In this document: positions 10,528 through 18,434 of the stretch, piece by piece
Layout of the letters: each line of letters opens with the position of its first letter
Position numbering within the stretch: position 1 is the first letter of the stretch
NCBI GenBank assembly: GCA_026129485.1
Contig: JAHCHY010000003.1
Location: forward strand, 124,001-188,000
DNA: 64,000 nucleotides
Direction: 5' to 3'
Origin: Cyclobacteriaceae bacterium
GTDB taxonomy: Bacteria; Bacteroidota; Bacteroidia; Cytophagales; Cyclobacteriaceae
Translations under genes and position numbers: made by a program
Notes under the pieces: model-generated
The model's input: only the letters and a program-made list of their open reading frames with translations
Told to the model about the DNA's origin: nothing
Database searches by the model: none

Positions 10528-10544
10528 TTGGCATAACCCTTGTT
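10528..10544 (+). promoter_or_regulatory. Sigma-54-like (-24/-12) element upstream of dnaK
   Basis: TTGGCATAACCCTTGTT resembles the -24/-12 consensus TGGCAC-N5-TTGCW, with the GG in place and two mismatches. No clear TAnnTTTG box is present in the 124-nt spacer, and I see no CIRCE repeat. The match is suggestive only. Confidence 0.3.
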
Positions 10545-10594
10545 CAAAGGATTTTGCTAATTAATAAACTATAATCTAAAAACTGAACATAATC

Positions 10595-12502
10595 ATGGGA
10601 AAAATTATTGGAATAGACTTAGGAACCACCAACTCGTGCGTAGCCGTAATGGAGGGTAACGAGCCCGTGGTAATAGCCAACAGCGAAGGCCGCAGAACCA
10701 CACCTTCTATTGTTGGTTTCCTGGATAACGGTAAAGGCGAGCGCAAAGTAGGCGATCCTGCCAAGCGCCAGGCGATTACCAATCCAAAAAATACGGTTTC
10801 ATCCATCAAGCGCTTCATGGGCAAGAAATTTGCCGAAGTTGATAACGAAAAGAAATTAGTAAGCTACCAGGTAGAAAGCGGCAACAACGACACCGTGCGC
10901 GTGCGCATTGGCGACCGCCTGTACACCCCGCAGGAAATCTCCGCTATGATTCTTCAGAAAATGAAGAGCACGGCAGAAGATTACTTAGGTACTACCGTTA
11001 CAGAAGCTATTGTTACCGTGCCCGCTTACTTTAACGATGCCGAACGCCAGGCTACCAAAGAAGCCGGCCAGATTGCCGGGCTGGATGTAAAACGCATCAT
11101 CAACGAGCCTACCGCTGCCGCGCTGGCTTACGGCTTAGACAAGAAAAACAAAGACATGAAGATCGCGGTGTACGACTTAGGCGGTGGTACCTTCGATGTA
11201 TCTATACTTGAATTGGGCGATGGCGTGTTCGAAGTAAAATCGACCAACGGTGATGTGCACCTGGGTGGTGATGACTTTGACATGCGTATTATGAACTGGC
11301 TGGCAGATGAATTTAAAGCCGATAAGAACATAGACTTGCGCAAAGACCCGATGGCTTTGCAACGCTTAAAAGAAGCTGCTGAAAAAGCGAAGATCGAACT
11401 CTCCAGCTCAAACGAAACAGAAATCAATCTTCCCTACATCACTTCTGTAGATGGCGTACCCGAACACTTGGTGAAGAAGCTGACACGCGCCAAGTTCGAG
11501 CAATTGAGCGATGACCTGATTCGCAGAACACTGGAGCCTTGCCGCAAGGCTATTCAGGATTCTGGCTATTCCGTTAGCCAGATCGATGAAGTGATCCTGG
11601 TGGGTGGTTCAACCCGTATCCCCCGCATCCAGGAAGAAGTAGAAAAATTCTTCGGTAAAAAACCTTCCAAAGGTGTAAACCCCGATGAAGTGGTGGCCAT
11701 TGGCGCTGCTATCCAGGGCGGTGTGTTAACCGGTGAGGTGAAGGATGTATTGTTGCTGGACGTTACCCCGCTTTCATTGGGTATCGAAACCATGGGCGGT
11801 GTGTTTACCAAGCTGATTGAAGCAAACACTACTATTCCTTCCAAGAAATCAGAAGTGTTCTCGACAGCCTCCGATAACCAGCCATCGGTAGAAATACACG
11901 TATTGCAGGGCGAACGTGAAATGGCGCAATATAACCGTACTATCGGCAGGTTCCATTTGGATGGAATACCACCTGCACCACGCGGAGTGCCCCAGATTGA
12001 AGTAACCTTCGATATTGATGCCAACGGTATTCTGCATGTATCGGCAAAAGACAAAGGCACCGGTAAAGAGCAGAAGATTCGCATTGAAGCTTCCAGCGGT
12101 TTAACGGATGCCGAAATCCAGAAGATGAAGCAGGAGGCGCAGGCTAATGCCGAGAATGATAAGAAAGAGAAAGAGCGCGTGGATAAGCTCAACCAGGCAG
12201 ACTCGATGATCTTCCAGACTGAAAAGCAACTGAAAGAGTTTGGCGATAAGCTCTCTGAAGGAAACAAGTCTGCTATTGCTGCTGCGCTGGATAAGCTGAA
12301 AGAAGCGCACAAGAGCCAGGATCTGGCAGCCATTGATCAGGCTACAACAGCTTTGAACAATGCATGGCAGGCTGCTTCGCAGGAAATGTATGCAGGAGGC
12401 AGCGCCCAGCAGGGAGCTAATGCAGAGGCCAATGCAGGAAATGCTACTGGCGGAGGGGATGCTACTGATGTGGAATATGAAGAGGTGAGCGACAAGAAAT
12501 AA
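10595..12502 (+). CDS. dnaK: Chaperone protein DnaK (Hsp70)
   Basis: DnaK is the ATP-driven Hsp70 chaperone that binds exposed hydrophobic peptides together with DnaJ and GrpE. The 635-residue length is normal. Hsp70 signatures are [14 protein letters not shown] at the N-terminus, [16 protein letters not shown] near residue 192, and [20 protein letters not shown] near residue 333. The substrate-binding domain and the C-terminal tail follow ([14 protein letters not shown], matching the acidic EEV-type end). It is monocistronic here: dnaJ and grpE are not adjacent and a hairpin terminator follows. The upstream region carries a sigma-54-like element. Confidence 0.98.
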   Translation: MGKIIGIDLGTTNSCVAVMEGNEPVVIANSEGRRTTPSIVGFLDNGKGERKVGDPAKRQAITNPKNTVSSIKRFMGKKFAEVDNEKKLVSYQVESGNNDTVRVRIGDRLYTPQEISAMILQKMKSTAEDYLGTTVTEAIVTVPAYFNDAERQATKEAGQIAGLDVKRIINEPTAAALAYGLDKKNKDMKIAVYDLGGGTFDVSILELGDGVFEVKSTNGDVHLGGDDFDMRIMNWLADEFKADKNIDLRKDPMALQRLKEAAEKAKIELSSSNETEINLPYITSVDGVPEHLVKKLTRAKFEQLSDDLIRRTLEPCRKAIQDSGYSVSQIDEVILVGGSTRIPRIQEEVEKFFGKKPSKGVNPDEVVAIGAAIQGGVLTGEVKDVLLLDVTPLSLGIETMGGVFTKLIEANTTIPSKKSEVFSTASDNQPSVEIHVLQGEREMAQYNRTIGRFHLDGIPPAPRGVPQIEVTFDIDANGILHVSAKDKGTGKEQKIRIEASSGLTDAEIQKMKQEAQANAENDKKEKERVDKLNQADSMIFQTEKQLKEFGDKLSEGNKSAIAAALDKLKEAHKSQDLAAIDQATTALNNAWQAASQEMYAGGSAQQGANAEANAGNATGGGDATDVEYEEVSDKK

Positions 12503-12521
12503 GTCCCGGTTCAGAAACATC

Positions 12522-12560
12522 TGAGGCTGCTCCTGCACAAGGGGCAGCCTCATTTATTTT
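12522..12560 (+). terminator. Terminator after dnaK
   Basis: GAGGCTGCTCC and GGGGCAGCCTC form an 11-bp stem (one G-U pair) with loop TGCACAA, followed by ATTTATTTTA. It lies between dnaK and the convergent small gene that ends at 12570. Confidence 0.8.
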
Positions 12561-12569
12561 ACAGGAACC

Positions 12570-12806
12570 TCAATCTTTTTGATAGAGCAGATCCACCGGC
12601 ACATCCAGCAGTTGCGCGTATACCTCCAGCCGGTCAGCAGGTATCTCATCAGAATCTTCTTCTCGCAGAAACCGGTCCTGGTCAAAAGTATCATGGGGAA
12701 TGTTGTGATCCCGCAGCAATATCCTGGCAACAGTACCAATGTGTACAGGGCGCGGCTGTATACTCAAATAGTGGTTAATCGCATATTTGAATTTTCGCTT
12801 CACCAT
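12570..12806 (-). CDS. Small XRE-like protein (degenerate helix-turn-helix)
   Basis: This 78-residue protein has no clear database name. Its C-terminal half (DEIPADRLEVYAQLLDVPVDLLY) has the last-helix pattern of XRE/Cro repressors (residue types as in LxxxAxxLxVxxxxL), and HIGTVARILLRDHNIPHDTF could be the preceding helices. It is divergent from another XRE-like gene (12936-13268) that ends its own helix domain with the related ICEVLNFDFFSLY. The 129-nt space between them holds two palindromes. A DNA-binding role is inferred, not shown. Confidence 0.6.
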   Translation of the reverse strand: MVKRKFKYAINHYLSIQPRPVHIGTVARILLRDHNIPHDTFDQDRFLREEDSDEIPADRLEVYAQLLDVPVDLLYQKD

Positions 12807-12811
12807 GGTAC

Positions 12812-12838
12812 AGAACTTCCGGTTCTATCATATATGAT
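12812..12838. promoter_or_regulatory. Two adjacent palindromes between divergent XRE-like genes (candidate operators)
   Basis: AGAAC-TTCCG-GTTCT at 12812-12826 has 5-bp arms, and ATCATATATGAT at 12827-12838 is a perfect 12-bp palindrome that directly abuts it. Both sit just upstream of the minus-strand gene, where a repressor would act. Confidence 0.4.
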
Positions 12839-12935
12839 CAAAAATATCACATGCGCATTAGAAATGCAAAATACAGGAATTAATAGTTCCTCGTTCGAAA
12901 TGATTTATTGGAAGAATTCGCTCTAAAATTGCTAC

Positions 12936-13268
12936 ATGGAAGTTCACATTGGGCGCGAAATTGAAAGGAAATACCAGGCTTCGGGAATGAAGCTTTCCGA
13001 ATTTGCAAAACGTATCAACACCAGCTCCCGGAATGTGTATTCCATTTTTGCGCGTAAAGAAATTAAAACCGACCAGCTCATTAAAATCTGCGAGGTGCTG
13101 AATTTTGACTTTTTTTCACTTTACATATCCGGCCCCACGGGTGTTCAGGAGCCCCGGCAGGTTTACTCAAAGAAAAACAAAGTAATGGTAACGGTAGAAT
13201 TAGATGGCAACCCGGATTCCTTAGAGCTGCACATCAAAAGGCTTACCGCTATTAACGAGCTCCTCTAA
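12936..13268 (+). CDS. XRE-family helix-turn-helix regulator
   Basis: The 110-residue product has an N-terminal Cro/C1-type helix-turn-helix (about residues 5-62): MKLSEFAKRINTSSRNVYSIFARKEI reads as the helix-turn-helix pair, followed by LIKICEVLNFDFFSLY. A short basic C-terminal domain follows (VYSKKNKVMVTVELDGNP), perhaps for dimerisation. It is a small transcriptional regulator of unknown target. Divergent orientation to the small gene at 12570-12806 and the palindromes between them suggest local autoregulation. Confidence 0.75.
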   Translation: MEVHIGREIERKYQASGMKLSEFAKRINTSSRNVYSIFARKEIKTDQLIKICEVLNFDFFSLYISGPTGVQEPRQVYSKKNKVMVTVELDGNPDSLELHIKRLTAINELL

Positions 13269-13323
13269 ATACCCCCGAAAAGGAGAAATTCAAAGCTGTT
13301 TTTGACTCAACGGTGAAAGCCGT

Positions 13324-13357
13324 GATTTGATAATATCAAATCCTGCATCTATTATTG
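13324..13357 (+). promoter_or_regulatory. Candidate operator and promoter of the aspartokinase gene
   Basis: GATTTGATAATATCAAATC (13324-13342) is a perfect inverted repeat with 8-bp arms and a 3-nt spacer. The TTTG inside its left arm (13326-13329) lies 20 nt before TATTATTG (13350-13357), a one-mismatch TAnnTTTG box. A protein bound to the palindrome would cover the -33 element. Confidence 0.4.
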
Positions 13358-13382
13358 CCTCCCGATTTAAAAAATCTGAGTT

Positions 13383-14702
13383 ATGCTGGTAGTAAAATTT
13401 GGCGGTACCTCGGTAGGTAAGCCCGGGCGGATGAAAAAGATTGCAACCCTGGTATTGGGCATGCCCGGGAAAAAGATCGTGGTGCTTTCCGCGCTAAGCG
13501 GCACCACCAATGCACTGGTACGCATTGGCGATAGCTTGCTGGCCCAGCAACAGACTACAGCGCACAATGAAATTGCCGAACTGGAAAAGCACTACCTGCA
13601 ATTCATAAAAGAACTATACGACAGTGAATCTTATCGGGCCATCGGGCAGGAGATTGTAAGCCGGTACTTCAGCTTGTTCCGGTTGTTGGCGGCTGGCCGG
13701 TTTGACGACCGCAGCTACCGCGAGCTGTTGGCACAAGGCGAGCTGATTTCTACAGAGCTTTTTTATCATCACCTGCAGGAAAAGAAAATATCCTCGCGAT
13801 TGTTACCGGCCCTGCACTTCATGTCTATAGATGAAAACCAGGAACCCGAGCTGGAGAAAATCAGCGAACGCCTGAAGCCGATACTGGAAACGATGAGCAA
13901 TGTGGACATACTGGTAACACAAGGATACATCTGCCGTAATCACCGTAACGAAATTGACAACCTGAAACGTGGCGGAAGCGATTACACCGCCTCCTTAATC
14001 GGTGCAGCTATCCAGTCCGAAGAAATCCAGATATGGACAGACATTGACGGCATGCACAACAACGATCCGCGCGTGGTGAAAAAGACCATACCGATTGCCG
14101 AGCTTACTTTCGATGAAGCTTCGGAGCTGGCTTACTTCGGAGCCAAGATTCTTCATCCTTCTACTATTGTACCGGCACAGAAGTATCATGTACCGGTGCG
14201 CCTGAAAAACACCATGGATGAGAAAGCTCCGGGTACGCTTATCAGCGACAAGGGCAGCAGCGGACAATTTAAAGCCATTGCTGCCAAAGATGGTATTACA
14301 GCCATCAAGATCAGGTCATTGCGCATGCTGCTGGCTTATGGCTTTTTAAGAAAAGTGTTTGAAGTGTTTGAGCGCTACAAAACACCTATTGATATGATCT
14401 CCACTTCGGAGGTAGCAGTTTCCGTAACGATTGACGATAACAAAAACCTGGATGCCATTCTCGAAGAGCTGAAAAGCTTCGGATCCATTGAGGTGGATAC
14501 CGACCAATCCATTATCTGTATTGTGGGCAATCATCTTTCGGATAAGGAAGGCGTTTTAAAAGATGTGTTTCAATCGTTGGCGGATGTGCCCATTCGTATG
14601 GTATCGTATGGCGGAAGCCCGAATAACATCTCCATCCTGGTAAGCACTTCTTACAAGGAGAAAACACTTACCTTGTTAAACGCAGGGTTGTTTAACCTGT
14701 AA
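13383..14702 (+). CDS. lysC: Aspartate kinase (monofunctional aspartokinase)
   Basis: The enzyme phosphorylates aspartate, the first step toward lysine, threonine, methionine and diaminopimelate. The 439-residue protein opens with the kinase motif MLVVKFGGTSVGKP and has the nucleotide-binding segment RGGSDYTASLIGAA near residue 199. The C-terminal third (from about residue 295) fits two ACT domains that would bind an allosteric amino acid. No homoserine dehydrogenase is fused. An inverted repeat overlaps the candidate promoter, so expression may be repressed by an end-product regulator. A terminator follows at 14726-14757. The symbol is by family; the actual paralogue class (lysC or thrA-like kinase) is not settled. 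Confidence 0.93.
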   Translation: MLVVKFGGTSVGKPGRMKKIATLVLGMPGKKIVVLSALSGTTNALVRIGDSLLAQQQTTAHNEIAELEKHYLQFIKELYDSESYRAIGQEIVSRYFSLFRLLAAGRFDDRSYRELLAQGELISTELFYHHLQEKKISSRLLPALHFMSIDENQEPELEKISERLKPILETMSNVDILVTQGYICRNHRNEIDNLKRGGSDYTASLIGAAIQSEEIQIWTDIDGMHNNDPRVVKKTIPIAELTFDEASELAYFGAKILHPSTIVPAQKYHVPVRLKNTMDEKAPGTLISDKGSSGQFKAIAAKDGITAIKIRSLRMLLAYGFLRKVFEVFERYKTPIDMISTSEVAVSVTIDDNKNLDAILEELKSFGSIEVDTDQSIICIVGNHLSDKEGVLKDVFQSLADVPIRMVSYGGSPNNISILVSTSYKEKTLTLLNAGLFNL

Positions 14703-14725
14703 GCACGAATCAACATTAAGTTAAC

Positions 14726-14757
14726 GCTACCCGCACCAGTTGTGGGTAGCTTTGTTT
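14726..14757 (+). terminator. Terminator after aspartokinase
   Basis: GCTACCCGCA and TGTGGGTAGC form a 10-bp stem (one G-U pair) with loop CCAGT, followed by TTTGTTT. The upstream alternative start of the next gene (GTG 14742) would lie inside this hairpin. Confidence 0.75.
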
Positions 14758-14771
14758 ATTATTGTTGGTTC

Positions 14772-15656
14772 GTGAAAAACAGCACCCCATACATCTTAAC
14801 CGGTCTTGCCTTTTCTGTGCTGTGGTCTTCGGCCTCCATTGCCGGTAAGTTTGGGCTAAACTCGGCTGAGCCGCTTTTGTTTTTCACTATACGTTTCCTG
14901 GTTGCCGGAGCCCTCTTGCTAACCTACGCGCACCTGCTAAAACAATACCGGCTGCCTGCCGGTAAAGAATGGCTGCAGCTAACCGTGTTTGGCGCTTTCA
15001 ACACAGCATTGTACCTGGGCATTTTCATTGTAGCGCTTCAATATATTACGGCAGGCATTACCGCACTCGCCATTGCGCTCAATCCTTTGTTCATCAGCTT
15101 ATTTTCATCACTGCTTAACAAACGAAAAGTAAAATGGATGGAATGGGGAAGCATTACGCTGGGGCTGGCCGGAGTGCTGATCGCATCTTTTCCGTTGCTG
15201 CAGCTGGAATCATTTTCAGCAGCCGGGTTACTGTTGCTTGGCCTCAGCATGATCACGTACTCGATAGGGGCCGTTTATTATGCCGGGCGAAAGTGGACGC
15301 TGGAACGCGTAAGCATTAATGGCTGGCAGGTATTGTTTGGCGGAGTGATGACTGCTCCCTTTGCGTTTCTTATACACAAACCCGGCTCTACTCAGTTTGA
15401 CATTTCTTTCTGGCTTTCGTTATTGTGGCTTGTGGTACCGGTTTCCATTATTGCTGTTAACCTTTGGTTAATATTGCTAAAGGCCGATGCGGTAAAAGCA
15501 TCGCTCTGGTTGTTCCTGTGTCCTATTTTCGGACTCATTCTATCGGCAATCCTGTTGGGTGAACCGCTTTCTTTTTATACCTGGCTGGGTACAATGCTGG
15601 TGTTGGGGGCTTTATTTATCGGCCAGCAAAAAAGCTATGCGTCCAAACCCTCATGA
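14772..15656 (+). CDS. EamA-family (DMT) transporter
   Basis: This is a ten-helix drug/metabolite transporter superfamily permease of 294 residues, made of two tandem EamA repeats (about 1-140 and 150-290). Typical features are GLAFSVLWSSASIAGKFGL in helix 1, ALNPLFISLFSSLL closing the first repeat, and LLGEPLSFYTWLGTMLVLGAL at the end of the second. The start at GTG 14772 is preferred because the longer frame begins within a terminator hairpin. The substrate (metabolite or amino acid) is unknown. Confidence 0.85.
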   Translation: MKNSTPYILTGLAFSVLWSSASIAGKFGLNSAEPLLFFTIRFLVAGALLLTYAHLLKQYRLPAGKEWLQLTVFGAFNTALYLGIFIVALQYITAGITALAIALNPLFISLFSSLLNKRKVKWMEWGSITLGLAGVLIASFPLLQLESFSAAGLLLLGLSMITYSIGAVYYAGRKWTLERVSINGWQVLFGGVMTAPFAFLIHKPGSTQFDISFWLSLLWLVVPVSIIAVNLWLILLKADAVKASLWLFLCPIFGLILSAILLGEPLSFYTWLGTMLVLGALFIGQQKSYASKPS

Positions 15657-15770
15657 AAATTTTGGCCGGTATTATTCATTGCCGCTTATCAGTTTTCTAA
15701 CCCTTAATTAATATCTGCGCTGGCTTACAATAATTATCCTGCTTCCTTCGCAGGGACTTAAGTTTTATTT

Positions 15771-15778
15771 TATATTTA
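15771..15778 (+). promoter_or_regulatory. Candidate promoter -7 box of nhaD
   Basis: TATATTTA is one base off TAnnTTTG, with TTCG (15747-15750) 20 nt upstream as a weak -33. The spacing fits, so it is a plausible promoter of nhaD. Confidence 0.35.
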
Positions 15779-15799
15779 CCCACACCAACCTTTCTGCCT

Positions 15800-17125
15800 A
15801 TGGAAGCTATTGTAATTACCCTCTTCGTAGTGGGTTACCTGGCTATCGCACTTGAACATCCTATTAAAATAAACAAGACGGCATCCGCACTCCTTACCGG
15901 GGTACTGTGCTGGACTATTTATGCAGTAGTTTCACCTGGTCATATTGAACACATTGGCCATCAGCTGGGCGAGCACCTGGGCGAGATTGCCGCCATCCTG
16001 TTCTTCCTGATGGGCGCTATGACTATCGTAGAGCTGGTTGACGCCTACCAGGGCTTCAAGATCATCACAGACCGGATCAACACCCGGAACCCCAAGAAGC
16101 TGTTATGGATTATCTGTTTTGTAACATTCTTCCTGTCAGCAATACTCGATAACCTTACAACTTCAATTGTAATGATATCACTCATTCGCAAGCTGGTGCC
16201 CAACAAAGACATGCGGTTATTTTTTGCCGGCATGATCGTAATTGCAGCCAATGCCGGTGGCGCGTGGTCGCCTATTGGCGATGTTACCACTACCATGCTT
16301 TGGATTGGAGGACAGATTTCATCGGGTAACATTATGATTACCCTTTTCCTACCCAGCGTTGTTTGTATGGTTATCCCGCTTATCTATCTGCAATTCACTT
16401 TAAAGGGAGAACTTGGGCACCATGCCGAAAGCCATACACAAGAATATAGTTCCGGTGCACATGGTGGCCATGGAACAGGCAAACCGGTAAAGGGTTCACT
16501 CACTATGCTTATCCTGGGAGTAGGCGGCTTGATCTCCGTACCAATTTTTAAAACCGTTACGCATCTTCCACCCTATTTAGGTATGTTGTTAGCGCTTGGC
16601 GTGCTGTGGGTCGCATCTGAATTGATCAACCCCGATATGGACGAAGCAGAAAAAAGACCTTACACTGCTGCCGGTGCGCTTACGCGGATTGATGTGCCCA
16701 GTGTGCTTTTCTTCCTCGGGATTTTGCTGGCAGTAAGTGCATTACAATCCATGAACATCCTGAGCGCTTTCTCCGCATGGCTGGATTCAACGCTGGGCGA
16801 TCAGAGAATCATTATCACGCTAATCGGCATACTCTCAGCTATTGTAGATAACGTGCCGCTGGTAGCAGCCAGCATGGGTATGTACGATATGACTATCTAT
16901 TATCAGGATCACCTGATCTGGGAATACTTAGCCTACTGTGCAGGTACCGGTGGAAGCATTTTGATTATCGGCTCTGCGGCAGGTGTAGCTGTTATGGGTA
17001 TGGAAAAAATCGATTTTATCTGGTACCTGAAGCGCATCTCGCTGCTGGCCATGTTAGGCTATTTTGCCGGAGCCGTTGTGTACCTCATCATTCAGCCTTA
17101 CGTGGCCGTTCATCCACCGGCTTAA
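15800..17125 (+). CDS. nhaD: NhaD-type Na+/H+ antiporter
   Basis: This 441-residue inner-membrane protein with about 12 helices exchanges sodium (or lithium) for protons. Conserved NhaD stretches are LFFLMGAMTIVELVDAYQGF, FLSAILDNLTTSIVMISL with the membrane-embedded Asp-Asn pair, ANAGGAWSPIGDVTTTMLW, and IVDNVPLVAASMGMY. A cytoplasmic-type loop at about residues 210-232 is His-rich (GHHAESH and GAHGGHG), which could sense pH or metal. It is convergent with the dehydrogenase gene: the stops overlap (shared TTAA at 17122-17125), and its terminator lies inside that gene's coding sequence. Confidence 0.93.
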   Translation: MEAIVITLFVVGYLAIALEHPIKINKTASALLTGVLCWTIYAVVSPGHIEHIGHQLGEHLGEIAAILFFLMGAMTIVELVDAYQGFKIITDRINTRNPKKLLWIICFVTFFLSAILDNLTTSIVMISLIRKLVPNKDMRLFFAGMIVIAANAGGAWSPIGDVTTTMLWIGGQISSGNIMITLFLPSVVCMVIPLIYLQFTLKGELGHHAESHTQEYSSGAHGGHGTGKPVKGSLTMLILGVGGLISVPIFKTVTHLPPYLGMLLALGVLWVASELINPDMDEAEKRPYTAAGALTRIDVPSVLFFLGILLAVSALQSMNILSAFSAWLDSTLGDQRIIITLIGILSAIVDNVPLVAASMGMYDMTIYYQDHLIWEYLAYCAGTGGSILIIGSAAGVAVMGMEKIDFIWYLKRISLLAMLGYFAGAVVYLIIQPYVAVHPPA

Positions 17126-18351
17126 TCAACCAACTGAGCTAATGCAATTTCAAACGAGGCTTGCGCAAGCCTCGTTTTTTTATGGTTGCGGGCATGTGTT
17201 TTCTTCAACGCATTCAGAATCGTATTGGAAATATCAGTAAAGATCGCATCATCCGTCATGCTCACTTCTTTCTCCATAAAGAAAGCAAACACACGCGCCA
17301 TACCGCAGTTGGCAATAAAGTCGGGAATGATGGAGATTTTCTCATCGGCATATAAGCCGGTTGGGCCGAAAAATATCTCCGGATCGGCAAACGGCACATT
17401 GGCTCCGCACGAAAATACTTCAACACCGGATTCAATCATGCGATCCACCTGGTCTTTTGTAATCAGCCGCGATGCCGCTGCCGGAACAAACACTTCGAAT
17501 TCCAGATCCCATATTTTCCGGTTAGCTATATCAAAGGGCAGCAGCTCATCCGTTACCAGCTTATTGCCATCGCGATTTAAAACCAGCTTGCAGATCTCTT
17601 CATGTGTAAAGCCTTTCTGGTTGATCAGGCCGCCTTCGCGCGTAAGAATGCCCACGATCATTACCCCCATCTGCGAAAGATAAAAGCCTGCTGCCGCGCC
17701 TACATTTCCCCAGCCCTGCACCATGGCGCGTTTGCCTTTCAGCTCACCACCCCACAGGTAATAATAATGCCGCACGGCTTCCGCCACGCCAAAACCGGTG
17801 CACATATCGGCTATGGTATATTTTTTTAAGAGAGATGGTGTGTAGGCTTCATTCTCTATCAGCTTAACTACTCCCTGGCGTAGCTGGCCGATGCGATTTA
17901 CCTTTTGCGGCTCGGTTGGCTTGTAATGCCCGGTAAACACACCTTCCTGCGGATGCCATACACCTACATCTTCGGTATGCGGAATCACTTCATGTATTTC
18001 ATCTATATTCAGATCTCCCCCGGTGCCATAATAATGTTTTAACAAAGGCATTACGGCTGCATACCAGCGATGCAGCACGCCTTCTTTACGCGGATCGTTC
18101 GGATCGAAATTGATACCTGACTTGGCCCCGCCAATAGGCGGACCGGAAACCGTAAACTTTACTTCCATGGTTTTGGCCAACGACTCCACTTCCCGCTTGT
18201 CCAGTCCCACACGCATCCGTGTACCTCCACCGGCTGCACCACCCCGTAATGAGTTTATCACGACCCAACCTTCGGCCGGTGTTTCAGCGTCCTTCCATTC
18301 AAACACAATCTCCGGAGGTTTACTTTCAAACTTTTTCAGCAGTTCTTTCAT
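17122..18351 (-). CDS. Glu/Leu/Phe/Val dehydrogenase
   Basis: This NAD(P)-dependent amino-acid dehydrogenase reversibly deaminates an amino acid to its 2-oxo acid. The 409-residue form from ATG 18351 (MKELLKKFES) matches homologues. The longer frame from 18423 adds an unconserved hydrophobic tail and passes through a -7 box. The N-terminal ELFV domain has the catalytic lysine region PIGGAKSGINFDP, and the C-terminal Rossmann domain has QGWGNVGAAAG. The substrate is not certain: the sequence is a divergent subgroup and could be glutamate, leucine or valine dehydrogenase. Its 3' end doubles as the nhaD terminator. Confidence 0.9.
   Translation of the reverse strand: MKELLKKFESKPPEIVFEWKDAETPAEGWVVINSLRGGAAGGGTRMRVGLDKREVESLAKTMEVKFTVSGPPIGGAKSGINFDPNDPRKEGVLHRWYAAVMPLLKHYYGTGGDLNIDEIHEVIPHTEDVGVWHPQEGVFTGHYKPTEPQKVNRIGQLRQGVVKLIENEAYTPSLLKKYTIADMCTGFGVAEAVRHYYYLWGGELKGKRAMVQGWGNVGAAAGFYLSQMGVMIVGILTREGGLINQKGFTHEEICKLVLNRDGNKLVTDELLPFDIANRKIWDLEFEVFVPAAASRLITKDQVDRMIESGVEVFSCGANVPFADPEIFFGPTGLYADEKISIIPDFIANCGMARVFAFFMEKEVSMTDDAIFTDISNTILNALKKTHARNHKKTRLAQASFEIALAQLVD
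17152..17181 (+). terminator. Terminator of nhaD inside the convergent dehydrogenase gene
   Basis: A perfect 26-bp palindrome (half-site AAACGAGGCTTGC, then its complement) is followed by seven T on the plus strand. It ends nhaD transcripts while also coding for the C-terminal KTRLAQASF residues of the minus-strand dehydrogenase. Confidence 0.85.
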
Positions 18352-18368
18352 CTTGTAAAGCTTTAGGC

Positions 18369-18376
18369 CAAAGGTA
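18369..18376 (-). promoter_or_regulatory. Candidate -7 box of the dehydrogenase gene
   Basis: TACCTTTG on the minus strand is an exact TAnnTTTG match 18 nt from the chosen start at 18351. No clear -33 TTTG is found at the right distance. Confidence 0.4.
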
Positions 18377-18405
18377 TTCAAAAACACAAATGGCGCTGCT
18401 TTGCT

Positions 18406-18413
18406 TATTTTTG
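18406..18413 (+). promoter_or_regulatory. Candidate -7 box of coaX
   Basis: TATTTTTG matches TAnnTTTG and lies 21 nt before the coaX ATG at 18435. It has no obvious -33 partner. Confidence 0.35.
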
Positions 18414-18434
18414 ATGTTTGCAAAATTTCAGCAA

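Noticed and set aside
11566-12333. 255-codon minus-strand open frame opposite dnaK
   Set aside because: It lies fully within dnaK, is Ser/Leu-rich low-information sequence and has no recognisable motif; it is a shadow of the dnaK reading frame.
14742-14771. GTG start upstream of the EamA transporter
   Set aside because: The codon lies inside the aspartokinase terminator hairpin, and the first conserved helix starts after the GTG at 14772.
18219-18434. 72-codon N-terminal extension of coaX
   Set aside because: It runs antisense through the dehydrogenase gene; the pantothenate kinase fold starts at MNLVIDCGNTR.
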